From Pseudomonas sp. ML96 (GTDB taxonomy: Bacteria > Pseudomonadota > Gammaproteobacteria > Pseudomonadales > Pseudomonadaceae): 64,000 bases of DNA. The notes beneath the pieces were generated by a model, which had not been told where the DNA came from, searched no databases, and saw nothing but the letters and a program-made list of their open reading frames with translations. The position numbers and the translations under genes are program-made. Numbering within the stretch: position 1 is the stretch's first letter; each line of letters opens with the position of its first letter. The stretch lies in NCBI RefSeq assembly GCF_000761545.1, contig NZ_JPMY01000010.1, forward strand, positions 186,001 to 250,000. The letters run 5' to 3'. Of the stretch, positions 8,471-17,286 are shown piece by piece.

Positions 8471-9427
8471 GTGACCGTCCCATCCCAGCAACCCGCAGCC
8501 GATCACGAGTGCCTATCCCAGGCGCTGGACTGGTTGATTCGCCTGGACGATGCCGACGAGACCACCCGCGCCGAGTTCGACGCCTGGCTGCAAGCCAGCG
8601 AAGAAAATGCTCGCGCCTACCGGCAAGCCAGCCAGATGTGGGGTTCGCCGCTGCTCGGCGCAGCCGCCTCCGGGCTGAATCAAATCAACCAGCAGCGCCA
8701 ACGCCGTCGTCGCCGCGTGACCCGGCGCGCCGCAGCGTCTGCCGCCGCTCTACTGCTGAGCATCGCCGGCGTGCTGCAGAGTGATCTGCCACAGCGCCTG
8801 CAGGCCGACCATGTCACAGCCGTGGGCCAGCGCCAGCAATTGCAACTGGCCGACGGCTCACGTGTGTTACTCAACACCGATACCGCGCTAGCCAGCCAGA
8901 TGGATGACTACCGCCGCAGCACTCGGCTGCTGTACGGCGAGGCCTACTTCAACGTGGCCCATGACCATAGCCGCCCGTTCGAAGTGGAGGCCGGGCCGGT
9001 GCAGGTCAGCGTGCGCGGCACTGCATTCGCTGTGCGCTACCTGGATGACGAAGCCGAAGTCAGCGTAGAGCGCGGCGAAGTCGACCTGCGCACTCCGCGT
9101 GGTGACACCAGCATCAGCCTCGGCGCCGGCGATAGCATCCGCATCGGCCCAAACGGCTTCGGCCCGCGTCGGCACAAGCCGCAGGAGCAGTCGCCGCTGG
9201 CCTGGGTGCAGGGCCGCCTGGTGTTCGAGAACTGCCCTCTGCATGAAGTGCTCGCCGAACTACGGCGCTACTACCCCGGCTGGATCGTCAACACCGACGA
9301 ACGCCTGGCCAACCTCAGTGTCACCGGCAACTACCGTCTGGATGATCCCGTTGGCGCCATGCGCTCGTTGGCCCTCGTCACTTCGGCCCACCTGCATGAA
9401 CTGCCCCGCGTACTGATCCTCGACTGA
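8471..9427 (+). CDS. FecR-family anti-sigma factor, haem-receptor cassette
   Basis: About 318 residues. The N-terminal cytoplasmic domain (DUF4880-like: ALDWLIRLDDADETTRAEFDAWL) would hold the sigma factor. A single membrane segment follows an RRRRR-type stop (around residues 85-105), then the periplasmic FecR domain (VGQRQQLQLADGSRVLLNTDTAL) and a C-terminal STN-like part that touches the receptor's signalling domain. The frame is open upstream to 8375, but GTG at 8471 was chosen because GAGGA lies 7 bases before it and the domain begins immediately. It sits between its sigma factor and receptor, the usual order for such cassettes. Confidence 0.9.
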   Translation: MTVPSQQPAADHECLSQALDWLIRLDDADETTRAEFDAWLQASEENARAYRQASQMWGSPLLGAAASGLNQINQQRQRRRRRVTRRAAASAAALLLSIAGVLQSDLPQRLQADHVTAVGQRQQLQLADGSRVLLNTDTALASQMDDYRRSTRLLYGEAYFNVAHDHSRPFEVEAGPVQVSVRGTAFAVRYLDDEAEVSVERGEVDLRTPRGDTSISLGAGDSIRIGPNGFGPRRHKPQEQSPLAWVQGRLVFENCPLHEVLAELRRYYPGWIVNTDERLANLSVTGNYRLDDPVGAMRSLALVTSAHLHELPRVLILD

Positions 9428-9463
9428 CCCGTTCACCATCGCCGCAAAGATTTCCGAAGTTTT

Positions 9464-9494
9464 TTTACGCGCTTCGCTGCACTCGTTCGTTTCG
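9464..9494 (+). promoter_or_regulatory. Candidate ECF-sigma promoter of the haem receptor gene
   Basis: The block begins TTTACGCGCTT and ends in a TTCGT-containing element. It matches the block upstream of hemO (12232-12262) at 22 of 31 positions without gaps. The conserved halves are spaced like the -35 and -10 elements of an ECF promoter, about 60 bases before the receptor start. Assignment to the neighbouring sigma factor is inference. Confidence 0.5.
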
Positions 9495-9554
9495 TTAAAT
9501 GCCAATGCTATTAATTCGCATTAATAGACAAATAACGACCAGAAGAGAGCTCCG

Positions 9555-12167
9555 ATGCCCGCCCCCTCCCGACGCTCCACCCTCGATCGCCTGCGCGCAC
9601 CGACTGCCCTGTCGCTGCTGACTCTGTCCATCGCCGTGGCATTCGTACCGGCCACCCAGGCCGTGGCCGCCGAGACCAACGCCCAGGCCGAAGCCGGTTT
9701 CCGCTTCGATATCCAGCGCCAGCCGCTGAACAGCGCGCTCAACGCCTTCAGTGCGGTCACCGGCTGGCAGGTGGGCCTGCAGGCGGATCTGGCCGAGAAC
9801 GTCACCTCGCCGGGCGTCAACGGCACTCTTCCAGCCGAACAGGCCCTGCATCGCCTACTCGCCGGCAGCGACCTGGATTTCGTCCAGGTTGGACCGAACA
9901 ACGTCGTACTGCAGCGCATCCCGCGTAGTGAGGCGTTTGAGCTGCAACCGCAGACCATCACGGCCACCCTGCACGCCCGTGACCTCGACGATGTACCGGT
10001 CACCGTCAGCGTTCAGGATCGCGCCAGCCTCGACCGCAACAACGTCAACGACATCAAGGAATTGGTGCGCTACGAGCCTGGCGTGTCGGTCGGCGGCACC
10101 GGCCAGCGCTCCGGGATCACCGGCTACAACATCCGCGGTATCGATGGTAACCGCGTGTTGACCCAGGTCGATGGCGTCGAAATCCCAGCCAGCTTCTACT
10201 ACGGCCCCTACGCCAACACGCAGCGCAACTATGTCGACCCGGAGATCATCAAGCGCGTAGAAGTCCTCCGCGGCCCGGCCTCAGCCCTGTATGGCAGCAA
10301 CGCCATCGGCGGCGCGGTGAGTTACTTCACCCTGGATGCCAGCGACATCATCAAGGACGGCAGCGACGTCGGCGCCCGCCTGAAGACCGGCTACAGCTCC
10401 GCCGACGACAGCTGGCTGAAATCGGCCACCGTTGCCGGCCGCCAGGGACAGTTCGACGCCCTGTTGCATCTGTCCCGTCGTGACGGTCATGAGACCGAGT
10501 CTTACGGTAATGACGGCGGCATCGGTCTGGCCCGCACCGAAGCCAACCCCGAAGACGTTCGCACGACCAACGTCCTGGCCAAACTGGGCTGGAACTACAA
10601 CGACAGTGACCGCCTGCAGTTGACGTACGAAAAATACAAGGACGACCGCGACAGTAATCAACTCAGCGCCGTCGGCGGGCCATTCAACGCCCCGACCATA
10701 GGTGCGGGACAGAATTACTACGCAGGTCGCAGCGGCAATGACACCATCACCCGCGAGCGCTTCGGCCTGGCGCACAGCCTGGCTCTGGACAGCCTGCTGG
10801 CCGACAGCCTGGAGTGGAGCCTGAACTACCAGATTGCCAAGACTGACCAGAGCACCCAAGAGCACTACACCGCCAGGAACTTCTTTACGCAGGCCATCAC
10901 CCGCGACGTGATGCGCTATCGCAGCACCGACTACAAAGATCGCCAGTGGGTACTCAACGCCCAGCTGGACAAGGCCTTCACTCTGGGTGAGACCGATCAC
11001 CTGCTGACCTACGGCCTCAGCCTCAAACGCCAGGATGTCACCGGCCAACGCAGCGGCTACGGCGTGTGCCTGCGCGCCCTGAGCGTCAACTGTCCCACCG
11101 CTGGCGCGATCAGCAACAATACGGCCGATACCCTCACCACCCAGAGCGACTTCCCGGATCCGACCGTGGATGTCTACGGCGTATTTCTGCAAGACGAAAT
11201 CCGCTGGAACCAGTGGACCTTCCTGCCAGGCCTGCGCTACGACCGCACCAAGCTCAAACCCGAGCTGACCGACGAGTACCTTGCCAGTGCTGTAGCAGGC
11301 AGCACCTTCGAGGCCACTGAAGAGAGCAAGACCTGGCAACGTGTTTCACCCAAGCTCGGTGTCACCTACGCTTTCGATGAAAGCTACACCGGCTTCGCCC
11401 AGTACGCAGAAGGCTTCCGCACACCTACGGCCAAGGAGATGTATGGCCGCTTCCGAAACAGCAACCCGCCCTACATCGTGGAGCCCAACCCGAACCTCGA
11501 CCCGGAAACCAGCCGCAGCCTGGAAGCCGGTCTGCGCGGCAATTTCGATGGTGGCAACTTCAGCCTGGCCGTGTTCTACAACCGTTATCGTGACTTCATC
11601 GACGAGGATGCCGTGGGTGCAACTGGCGGCCTAACCGTGTTCCAGAGCCGCAATATCAGCCGCGCCAGCATTCGCGGGGCGGAAGCCAAGGGCCGCCTGA
11701 ACCTGGACAACTTCGGCGCCCTGCCAGGGCTGTACACCCAAGGTTCTATCGCCTATGCCCGTGGTCGCGACGAGGAAACCGGCGAACCGCTAAACAGCGT
11801 GAATCCGCTGACCGGCGTTTTCGGCCTGGGCTACGAGCAGGAGCGTTTCGGCGGCCTGCTGAACTGGACATTGGTCAAACACAAGAGCCGCATCGACCAC
11901 AGCGGCTTCAACTCCCCGACCGGCGACGGCAGCCAGTTCGCCACGCCCGGCTACGGCATCCTCGACCTGAGTGGCTACTACAAGCTGAGCGACGACCTGA
12001 CTGTCAACGCCGGCCTGTACAACCTGACCGACAAGAAGTACTGGCTGTGGGATGACGTGCGCGGCTACGACGGTAACGGCGAGGCTGGCGTAACGGCCCC
12101 CGCCAACCTCGACCGCCTGACCCAGCCGGGCCGCAACTTCTCCATCAACCTGGTGTGGGACATCTGA
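9555..12167 (+). CDS. TonB-dependent haem receptor with signalling (STN) domain, HxuA/HasR-like
   Basis: An 870-residue transducer-type receptor. A long signal sequence ends around AVAAE (residue ~40). The STN domain that contacts the FecR protein spans about residues 50-115 (FDIQRQPLNSALNAFSAVTG). The plug follows from about 135 to 260 (NIRGIDGNRVLTQVDGVEIP, VEVLRGPASALYGSNAIGG), then a ~600-residue barrel ending NLVWDI. The haem-receptor signature is clear: FRTPTAKEMY followed by PNPNLDPETS, the FRAP/NPNL pair. It should both import haem and signal its presence to the sigma/anti-sigma pair upstream. No hemophore gene (hasA) is adjacent, which argues for an Hxu-type rather than a complete Has system. 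Confidence 0.9.
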   Translation: MPAPSRRSTLDRLRAPTALSLLTLSIAVAFVPATQAVAAETNAQAEAGFRFDIQRQPLNSALNAFSAVTGWQVGLQADLAENVTSPGVNGTLPAEQALHRLLAGSDLDFVQVGPNNVVLQRIPRSEAFELQPQTITATLHARDLDDVPVTVSVQDRASLDRNNVNDIKELVRYEPGVSVGGTGQRSGITGYNIRGIDGNRVLTQVDGVEIPASFYYGPYANTQRNYVDPEIIKRVEVLRGPASALYGSNAIGGAVSYFTLDASDIIKDGSDVGARLKTGYSSADDSWLKSATVAGRQGQFDALLHLSRRDGHETESYGNDGGIGLARTEANPEDVRTTNVLAKLGWNYNDSDRLQLTYEKYKDDRDSNQLSAVGGPFNAPTIGAGQNYYAGRSGNDTITRERFGLAHSLALDSLLADSLEWSLNYQIAKTDQSTQEHYTARNFFTQAITRDVMRYRSTDYKDRQWVLNAQLDKAFTLGETDHLLTYGLSLKRQDVTGQRSGYGVCLRALSVNCPTAGAISNNTADTLTTQSDFPDPTVDVYGVFLQDEIRWNQWTFLPGLRYDRTKLKPELTDEYLASAVAGSTFEATEESKTWQRVSPKLGVTYAFDESYTGFAQYAEGFRTPTAKEMYGRFRNSNPPYIVEPNPNLDPETSRSLEAGLRGNFDGGNFSLAVFYNRYRDFIDEDAVGATGGLTVFQSRNISRASIRGAEAKGRLNLDNFGALPGLYTQGSIAYARGRDEETGEPLNSVNPLTGVFGLGYEQERFGGLLNWTLVKHKSRIDHSGFNSPTGDGSQFATPGYGILDLSGYYKLSDDLTVNAGLYNLTDKKYWLWDDVRGYDGNGEAGVTAPANLDRLTQPGRNFSINLVWDI

Positions 12168-12177
12168 CCCACGCCTG

Positions 12178-12234
12178 AACGCCCCGTCCCGGCCGTTGCC
12201 CACACGCAGCGAACGGGACGGGGCGTTGTCGTTT
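12178..12234 (+). terminator. Hairpin terminator after the haem receptor
   Basis: The stem is a perfect 14 bp (AACGCCCCGTCCCG / CGGGACGGGGCGTT) with a 22-base loop, but only a broken T-tract (TTGTCGTTT) follows. It lies 11 bases past the receptor stop. Confidence 0.6.
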
Positions 12235-12262
12235 ACGCGCTTTGCCCACCTTATTCGTCACG
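12232..12262 (+). promoter_or_regulatory. Candidate ECF-sigma promoter of hemO
   Basis: It repeats the TTTACGCGCTT start and the TTCGT element seen before the receptor gene at 9464-9494, at the same spacing. It ends 35 bases before the hemO ATG. No Fur-like box is seen between the receptor and hemO, so control through the sigma factor would be the route to iron and haem regulation. Confidence 0.5.
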
Positions 12263-12297
12263 TCTTCTGACATCCCTATTGCAAGGACCCGGTTCCG

Positions 12298-12879
12298 ATG
12301 AGCACCCTGCGTTCCCAGCGTCTAAATCAGGCCACCCACGCCCCTCATGCGCGCCTCGACAGCACCGTCAAGGCGCAAGACCCGTTCTCCAGTCGCGAGA
12401 ACTTCAGCCCCTTCGTTCAGGCCCAATACCTGTTCCAGTCCGAACTGCAGGCGCTGTATCAGAACGCCGAACTGATCGCCACCTTCCCCGACCTCGCCGC
12501 CCGCTGCCGCGCCCGCCAGGCCGAGGCCGACCTCGCTGACCTCGGCGCCGCCGTACCGGCTGCAGTAGAGGGTGCTCCTGCCAACCTGTCGCGCGCCGAA
12601 GCCCTGGGTTGGCTGTTCGTCTCCGAGGGCTCCAAGCTGGGCGCCGCCTTCCTGATCAAGCGCGTCGCCGCGCTGGGCCTGACCGAGACCTTCGGCGCTC
12701 GCCACTTGGCCGAGCCGGAAGGCGGTCGCGCCGCGGGCTGGAAGCTGTTCACCCACACCCTCGACGCCCTGGAGCTCAGCGAAGAAGAAGACCGCGCGGC
12801 AGAGGCCGGCGCCCTGGCGGCCTTCGAGCGCTTCGCCGACCTGCTGCAACACAGCTACGCCCAGGCCAAGGCTGCTTGA
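12298..12879 (+). CDS. hemO: Haem oxygenase HemO/PigA family
   Basis: This 193-residue protein should open the haem ring to biliverdin, CO and Fe2+ with electrons from a reductase partner. The fold match is extensive: SQRLNQATHAPHARLD at the start, QAQYLF, GWLFVSEGSKLGAAFL, GARHLAEPEGGRA. His17 corresponds to the proximal haem ligand of P. aeruginosa HemO, and Asn10 and Lys25 line up with residues linked there to cutting at the beta/delta rather than alpha position; this residue mapping is by eye. It lies behind its own candidate promoter, downstream of the haem receptor, and overlaps the next gene by 4 bases. PhuS upstream is the expected haem donor. Confidence 0.93.
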   Translation: MSTLRSQRLNQATHAPHARLDSTVKAQDPFSSRENFSPFVQAQYLFQSELQALYQNAELIATFPDLAARCRARQAEADLADLGAAVPAAVEGAPANLSRAEALGWLFVSEGSKLGAAFLIKRVAALGLTETFGARHLAEPEGGRAAGWKLFTHTLDALELSEEEDRAAEAGALAAFERFADLLQHSYAQAKAA

Positions 12880-13307
12880 ACCACGCCCCACGCTCGCGCC
12901 TGGTGCGCCTGCTCTATGCCCTGCTGGCCTACACCTCCCTCGGTGTCGGCCTGGTGGGGCTGGTGCTGCCCGGCCTGCCGACTACCGAGTTCGTGCTGCT
13001 CGCCGCCTGGGCCGCCTCACGCAGCTCGCCACGGCTCAGCCAGTGGCTGGAGAATCACCGCCTGTTCGGCCCGATCCTGGCCAACTGGCGTAACGGCCGG
13101 GCCATCGCCCGCCGCGCCAAGCTCGCCGCCAGCGCCTCGATGCTGATGGCCCTGGCGATCATGCTGCTCACTCTGCCCCACGGTTACTGGCTGTATGCAG
13201 TGATCGCCGGCATGGCTGTCGGCAACCTGTGGATCTGGTCGCGTCCCGACCGCAATGCCGAACCCTCCCCGCTCCTGCCGCCAGTTAGCGTGCATCCCGA
13301 CGCCTGA
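12876..13307 (+). CDS. YbaN-family (DUF454) inner-membrane protein
   Basis: About 143 residues with the DUF454 signature LGVVLPGLPTTEFVLLAAW-like text (GLVLPGLPTTEFVLLAAWAA). Membrane segments lie around residues 12-35 and two lie near 85-125. The start is uncertain: TTG at 12876 overlaps the hemO stop (TTGA) and has AAGG upstream, whereas GTG at 12903 gives an N-terminus (MRLLYALLAY) closer to E. coli YbaN. The family's function is unknown. In several bacteria it sits beside haem-utilisation genes, and here the overlap with hemO suggests co-translation. Confidence 0.8.
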   Translation: MNHAPRSRLVRLLYALLAYTSLGVGLVGLVLPGLPTTEFVLLAAWAASRSSPRLSQWLENHRLFGPILANWRNGRAIARRAKLAASASMLMALAIMLLTLPHGYWLYAVIAGMAVGNLWIWSRPDRNAEPSPLLPPVSVHPDA

Positions 13308-13363
13308 GCGCGACAGGCCGGCCACGCCTGCGGGATAATCCCGGCTCTGGCGTGGAGAGACTC

Positions 13364-13681
13364 ATGATTCATCTGTGCGCCCCGCATGAGCTGGCCGAGG
13401 GCCAGAGCCGGGGCTTTATCGTTGCCGGGCGCAAACTGCTGGCGGTACGCCGCGACGGCCGTGCCTACGTCTACCTGAACAGCTGTCCGCACCGCGGCCT
13501 GACCCTGGAGTGGCGCGCCGACGACTTCCTCGACGCCAGCGGCAGCCTGCTGCAGTGCGCCCACCACGGCGCGCTGTTCCTCATCGAGAATGGCGAATGC
13601 GTGACCGGCCCCTGCGCCGGCCAGTCGCTGCAGGCGCTTGCCTGCCGGGAAAACGCCGCCGGCCTGTGGGTCGAGGCCTAG
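13364..13681 (+). CDS. Small stand-alone Rieske [2Fe-2S] protein
   Basis: A 105-residue single-domain protein with both cluster-binding motifs, CPHRG (Cys/His) near residue 43 and CAHHG near residue 65, and no transmembrane segment. This pattern matches Rieske ferredoxins that pass electrons to oxygenases or other enzymes, so a redox partner is expected but not identifiable. The ATG at 13364 was preferred to GTG at 13352 because GGAGA lies just upstream. Its TAG stop and the sfsA stop on the other strand share the palindrome CTAG at 13678-13681. Placement after hemO makes an electron-transfer link to haem oxidation conceivable but unproven. Confidence 0.85.
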   Translation: MIHLCAPHELAEGQSRGFIVAGRKLLAVRRDGRAYVYLNSCPHRGLTLEWRADDFLDASGSLLQCAHHGALFLIENGECVTGPCAGQSLQALACRENAAGLWVEA

Positions 13682-14385
13682 GCCAGCACTTCGAGGCACC
13701 GCACCAGGCGCACTTCCTGCGGGTCGATATCGACGCCGTAGGCCAACACCTCTACTCCCGCCGCACGCGCCTCGCGCAGGCCCGCGGCATAGGCCGGGTC
13801 GATCTCCTCGGCGGCGCGCACCGCGTCGATGCCGGCCAGGTTCACGCAATACAGCAGCACCGCACGCACACCCTGGCGCGCCAGGGCGGCCAGCTCGCGC
13901 AGATGCTTGGCGCCACGCTCGGTCACCGCATCGGGAAAGGCGGCGACAGTGGAATCGGCGAAGCCCAGGGTCACACTCTTCACCTCAAGGAACAGCGAGC
14001 CGCTCAGGTAGTCCAGGCGAAAGTCCGCACGGCTGCCTTCGCTGCCGTAAGCCACCTCGCGCTTGAGACCGGTGAAGCCGGCCAGCTCGGTGATGATGCC
14101 GGCGCGCAGCGCCTCCTCCACCAGCGCATTGGCCCGCCCGGTATTCAGGCAGGCCAGCCGCCCGTGCGGCGTCTCACCCAGCTCCCAGGTGCCCGGCAGC
14201 TTGCGCTTGGGGTCGTTGGAGCGGCTGAACCAGACCCGCCCGCCCTCGCTCAGGCAATTGAGCATGGAGCCGGTATTGGGGCAGTGGATGGTCAACGCCT
14301 CACCGCCGCTCGTCTCGATGTCGGCGAGGAAGCGCTTGTAGCGGCGCAGCAGGCGCCCCTCTTCCAGCGGCGGATCAAAGCGCAT
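13678..14385 (-). CDS. sfsA: SfsA, sugar fermentation stimulation protein homologue
   Basis: A 235-residue SfsA-family protein of normal length. Recognisable segments are [18 protein letters not shown], the HCPNTGSM patch near residue 35, and [21 protein letters not shown], which contains the nuclease-like D...E-K signature typical of the family. SfsA was named for an E. coli overexpression phenotype and contains an OB-fold plus a nuclease-like domain; its real function is unsettled. Its start overlaps the aminotransferase gene by 11 bases, so the two are probably co-transcribed. Confidence 0.93.
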   Translation of the reverse strand: MRFDPPLEEGRLLRRYKRFLADIETSGGEALTIHCPNTGSMLNCLSEGGRVWFSRSNDPKRKLPGTWELGETPHGRLACLNTGRANALVEEALRAGIITELAGFTGLKREVAYGSEGSRADFRLDYLSGSLFLEVKSVTLGFADSTVAAFPDAVTERGAKHLRELAALARQGVRAVLLYCVNLAGIDAVRAAEEIDPAYAAGLREARAAGVEVLAYGVDIDPQEVRLVRCLEVLA

Positions 14386-15556
14386 CGGGATTCCAGGTCT
14401 TCAGGCCGCGGGCGATACGCTCGACCGCCTGCTGCAGGCGCTCGACGTTCTGCGTGTAGGCGAAACGCACATGGTGGCCGGCCAGGTGGCGACCGAAGTC
14501 CAGCCCTGGGGTGAAGGCCACGTGCTCGGTCTCGATGAAGTGCCGGCAGAAGGCGAAGGCATCGCCGCCGAAGGCCGAGATGTCCGCATATAAATAGAAG
14601 GCGCCTTCCGGTTCCACGGCGATGCGGAAGCCCAGCTCGCGCAGGGCTGGCAACAGGTAGTCGCGGCGGCGCTGGAACTCGTGGCGGCGCTCCTCGAAGA
14701 TCGCCAGGGTCTGCGGTTCGAAACAGGCCAGAGCGGCATGCTGGGCCATGGAGGGAGCGCTGATGTAGAGGTTCTGCGCCAGCTTCTCCAGCTCCGGCAC
14801 CGCCTGTTGCGGCGCCACCAGCCAACCCAGACGCCAGCCGGTCATACCGAAATATTTGGAGAAACTGTTGAGGACGAAGGCGTCGTCGTCCACCTCCAGC
14901 ACGCTGGCTGCATCGCAGCCGTAGGTCAGGCCGTGGTAGATCTCGTCCACCACCAGGTGGCCACCGCGCTGCTTGAGGGTGCTCGCCAGTGCCGCCAGCT
15001 CATCCTTGTGCAGCAGGGTGCCGGTCGGGTTGGCCGGCGAGGCGACCAAGGCGCCGACGCTGTCGCCGTCCCAGTGCCGCTCGACCAGCTGCGGGGTGAG
15101 TTGGTAACGGCTCTCGGGACCAACCGGCACCAGCTGCGCGGCGCCTTCGACCAGGCGCAGGAAGTGGCGATTGCAGGGGTAGCCCGGATCGGCCAGCAGC
15201 CAGTGCTTGCCTGGATCGACCAGCAGGCTGGAGGCCAGCAACAGGGCGCCGGAACCACCGGGAGTAATCAGCACGCGCTCGGGGTCGATATCCACACCGT
15301 AGCGACTGGCGTAGAAACCGGCGATGGCCTGGCGCAACTGTGGAATGCCGCGCGCCGCGGTGTAGCGGGTGTGCCCGGCGGCCAGCGCGGCCTGACCAGC
15401 GCGCACGATGGGTTCGGCGGTAGTGAAGTCCGGCTCGCCGATCTCCAGATGGATCACATCATGGCCGGCGGCCTGCAGCTCGTTGGCACGGGCCAGCAGG
15501 GCCATGACGTGGAAAGGTTCGATGGCGCGACTGCGCGCACTGAAGGGCTGGGCCAT
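14375..15556 (-). CDS. PLP-dependent class I/II aminotransferase
   Basis: A 393-residue fold-type I aminotransferase. Visible features are EIGEPDF near residue 40, [13 protein letters not shown] (PLP phosphate-binding), the SPANPTGT motif, VDEIYHGL, and the PLP lysine in [16 protein letters not shown] (around residue 230). The C-terminal [10 protein letters not shown] carries the carboxylate-binding arginine in HVRFAYT. Substrates are probably aspartate or aromatic/branched amino acids; specificity cannot be assigned. The frame continues upstream, but ATG at 15556 has a strong AAGGAAGG ribosome site. Confidence 0.9.
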   Translation of the reverse strand: MAQPFSARSRAIEPFHVMALLARANELQAAGHDVIHLEIGEPDFTTAEPIVRAGQAALAAGHTRYTAARGIPQLRQAIAGFYASRYGVDIDPERVLITPGGSGALLLASSLLVDPGKHWLLADPGYPCNRHFLRLVEGAAQLVPVGPESRYQLTPQLVERHWDGDSVGALVASPANPTGTLLHKDELAALASTLKQRGGHLVVDEIYHGLTYGCDAASVLEVDDDAFVLNSFSKYFGMTGWRLGWLVAPQQAVPELEKLAQNLYISAPSMAQHAALACFEPQTLAIFEERRHEFQRRRDYLLPALRELGFRIAVEPEGAFYLYADISAFGGDAFAFCRHFIETEHVAFTPGLDFGRHLAGHHVRFAYTQNVERLQQAVERIARGLKTWNPDAL

Positions 15557-15753
15557 TGGCCTTCCTTTATCCAGGAAAAGGGGGGATTCTAACCAACTGA
15601 CCTGCAACCCCGTAACAAGCGAGACAACCGGGAGTAGCATCGCCGGAATCGATCTGGTAAGTTCGCCCGCTTGCAGCCGCAGGCCCGGTGCACTTGCCCG
15701 GCAAAGGAACAGATCCTGCGCAATGGATCAGAGAAAGTGAGAGGCGGTCATCC

Positions 15754-16197
15754 ATGCCCACCAAAGCAAAACAGAACGGCAACCAGCTGATTCGTGGCTT
15801 CGAACCCTATAAAGAGAAGAAGGGTGAGGAGTACATGAGCGATCCGATGCGTGCTCACTTCACCAGCATCCTCAACAAGTGGAAGCTGGAGCTGATGCAG
15901 GAAGTGGATCGCACCGTGCACCACATGCAGGACGAAGCTGCCAACTTCCCGGACCCGGCCGACCGTGCCAGCCAGGAAGAAGAGTTCAGCCTGGAACTGC
16001 GCGCCCGCGATCGCGAGCGCAAGCTGATCAAGAAAATCGACGAGACGCTGCAGCTGATCGAAGACAACGAGTACGGCTGGTGCGACTCGTGTGGCGTGGA
16101 AATCGGCATCCGCCGTCTGGAAGCCCGCCCCACTGCGACCCTGTGCATCGATTGCAAGACCCTCGCGGAAATCAAAGAGAAGCAGCTCGGTTCCTGA
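15754..16197 (+). CDS. dksA: RNA polymerase-binding transcription factor DksA
   Basis: This 147-residue protein inserts a coiled coil into the polymerase secondary channel and works with ppGpp to reset rRNA and amino-acid promoters. The coiled coil spans about residues 33-110, with the tip DPADRAS carrying the acidic residues needed for activity. The four-cysteine zinc site CDSC...CIDC lies near residues 114-138. The ATG at 15754 gives the normal Pseudomonas length; longer in-frame starts are not needed. A 197-base leader precedes it with no other gene. dksA followed by gluQ is a widely conserved pair. Confidence 0.97.
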   Translation: MPTKAKQNGNQLIRGFEPYKEKKGEEYMSDPMRAHFTSILNKWKLELMQEVDRTVHHMQDEAANFPDPADRASQEEEFSLELRARDRERKLIKKIDETLQLIEDNEYGWCDSCGVEIGIRRLEARPTATLCIDCKTLAEIKEKQLGS

Positions 16198-16204
16198 GTT
16201 GCAC

Positions 16205-16234
16205 ACGGGGCGCCAAGGCGCCCCGTTTCATTTT
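16205..16234 (+). terminator. Intrinsic terminator after dksA
   Basis: The arms ACGGGGCGCC / GGCGCCCCGT are followed by TTCATTTT, 8 bases past the stop codon. Confidence 0.75.
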
Positions 16235-16289
16235 CGGCGACCGATAAGCGGACTGGCGCCGCACGCGCCCAGCCGATAGCCTCGCTGCA

Positions 16290-17177
16290 ATGAACGATTC
16301 CCCCTACATCGGGCGCTTCGCCCCCACCCCCAGTGGCTACCTGCACTTAGGCTCGCTGGTGGCCGCGCTCGCCTCCTATCTGGACGCACGCAGTGTCGGT
16401 GGCCAGTGGCTGCTGCGCATGGAAGACCTCGACCCGCCACGCGAGATGCCTGGCGCCCAGGACGCCATCCTGCACAGCCTGGAAACCTACGGCTTCGAGT
16501 GGGACGGCACGCTGGTGCGCCAGAGCGAGCGCCACGATGAATATGCTGCGCTGATCCGCCGCCTGTTCGAGCAGGGCCTGGCCTACGCCTGCACCTGCTC
16601 GCGCAAGCAGCTGGAGGGGGGGGGCGGCATCTATCCGGGCACCTGCCGCAACGCCGGGCATCCTGACCACGACGCGGCCATCCGCCTGCGTGTGCCTGAG
16701 TTGGAGTACCGCTTCACTGATCGCGTGCAGGGCGAATTCCGCCAGCACCTGGGTCGCGAGGTCGGCGATTTCGTCATCCGCCGCCGCGATGGCCTGTTCG
16801 CCTACCAACTGGCCGTGGTGCTGGATGACGCCTGGCAGGGCGTCACCGACGTGGTGCGCGGTGCCGACCTGCTCGACTCCACGCCACGCCAGCTCTACCT
16901 GCAGGAGCTGCTCGGCCTGTCGCAGCCGCGCTACCTGCACGTGCCGCTGATCATTCAGCCGGACGGCCACAAGCTGGGTAAAAGCTACCGCTCGCCACCG
17001 CTGCCGACCGACCAGGCGCCACCGCTGCTGATCCGCGCCCTGCGCGCCCTCGGCCAGCGTCCGCCGGCCGAGCTGGCCGGAGCCACCCCGCGCGAAGTGC
17101 TGACCTGGGGTGTGGCGCACTGGGACGCCAACAACATTCCGCACAGCCGCACCCTGGCCGAAGCCCAGTTGCGCTGA
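16290..17177 (+). CDS. gluQ: Glutamyl-Q tRNA(Asp) synthetase
   Basis: A 295-residue paralogue of the glutamyl-tRNA synthetase catalytic domain that lacks the anticodon-binding part. It attaches glutamate to the queuosine base of tRNA-Asp. The ATP-binding motifs appear as HLGS (residues 17-20) and KLGKS near 230, and the zinc site as CTCSRKQ...YPGTCR (residues ~100-120). A run of nine G bases at 16616-16624, encoding Glu-Gly-Gly-Gly-Gly just inside the zinc loop, is an obvious slippage site; the frame as given is intact. It follows dksA, as in enterobacteria. Confidence 0.95.
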   Translation: MNDSPYIGRFAPTPSGYLHLGSLVAALASYLDARSVGGQWLLRMEDLDPPREMPGAQDAILHSLETYGFEWDGTLVRQSERHDEYAALIRRLFEQGLAYACTCSRKQLEGGGGIYPGTCRNAGHPDHDAAIRLRVPELEYRFTDRVQGEFRQHLGREVGDFVIRRRDGLFAYQLAVVLDDAWQGVTDVVRGADLLDSTPRQLYLQELLGLSQPRYLHVPLIIQPDGHKLGKSYRSPPLPTDQAPPLLIRALRALGQRPPAELAGATPREVLTWGVAHWDANNIPHSRTLAEAQLR

Positions 17178-17286
17178 ACAACGCCACGACAGCGAAAACG
17201 GCCAGCCGCACTCACCGATGGAGCCAGCGGCTTCCCCGCCATCGTGCGCTCCCGTACCATCCGGCCATCCCGTACGGACCCGAACT

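Noticed and set aside
9504-9522. Palindromic AATGC...GCATT site before the haem receptor as a Fur box
   Set aside because: Only 9 of 19 positions agree with the Fur consensus, clearly fewer than at the other two boxes.
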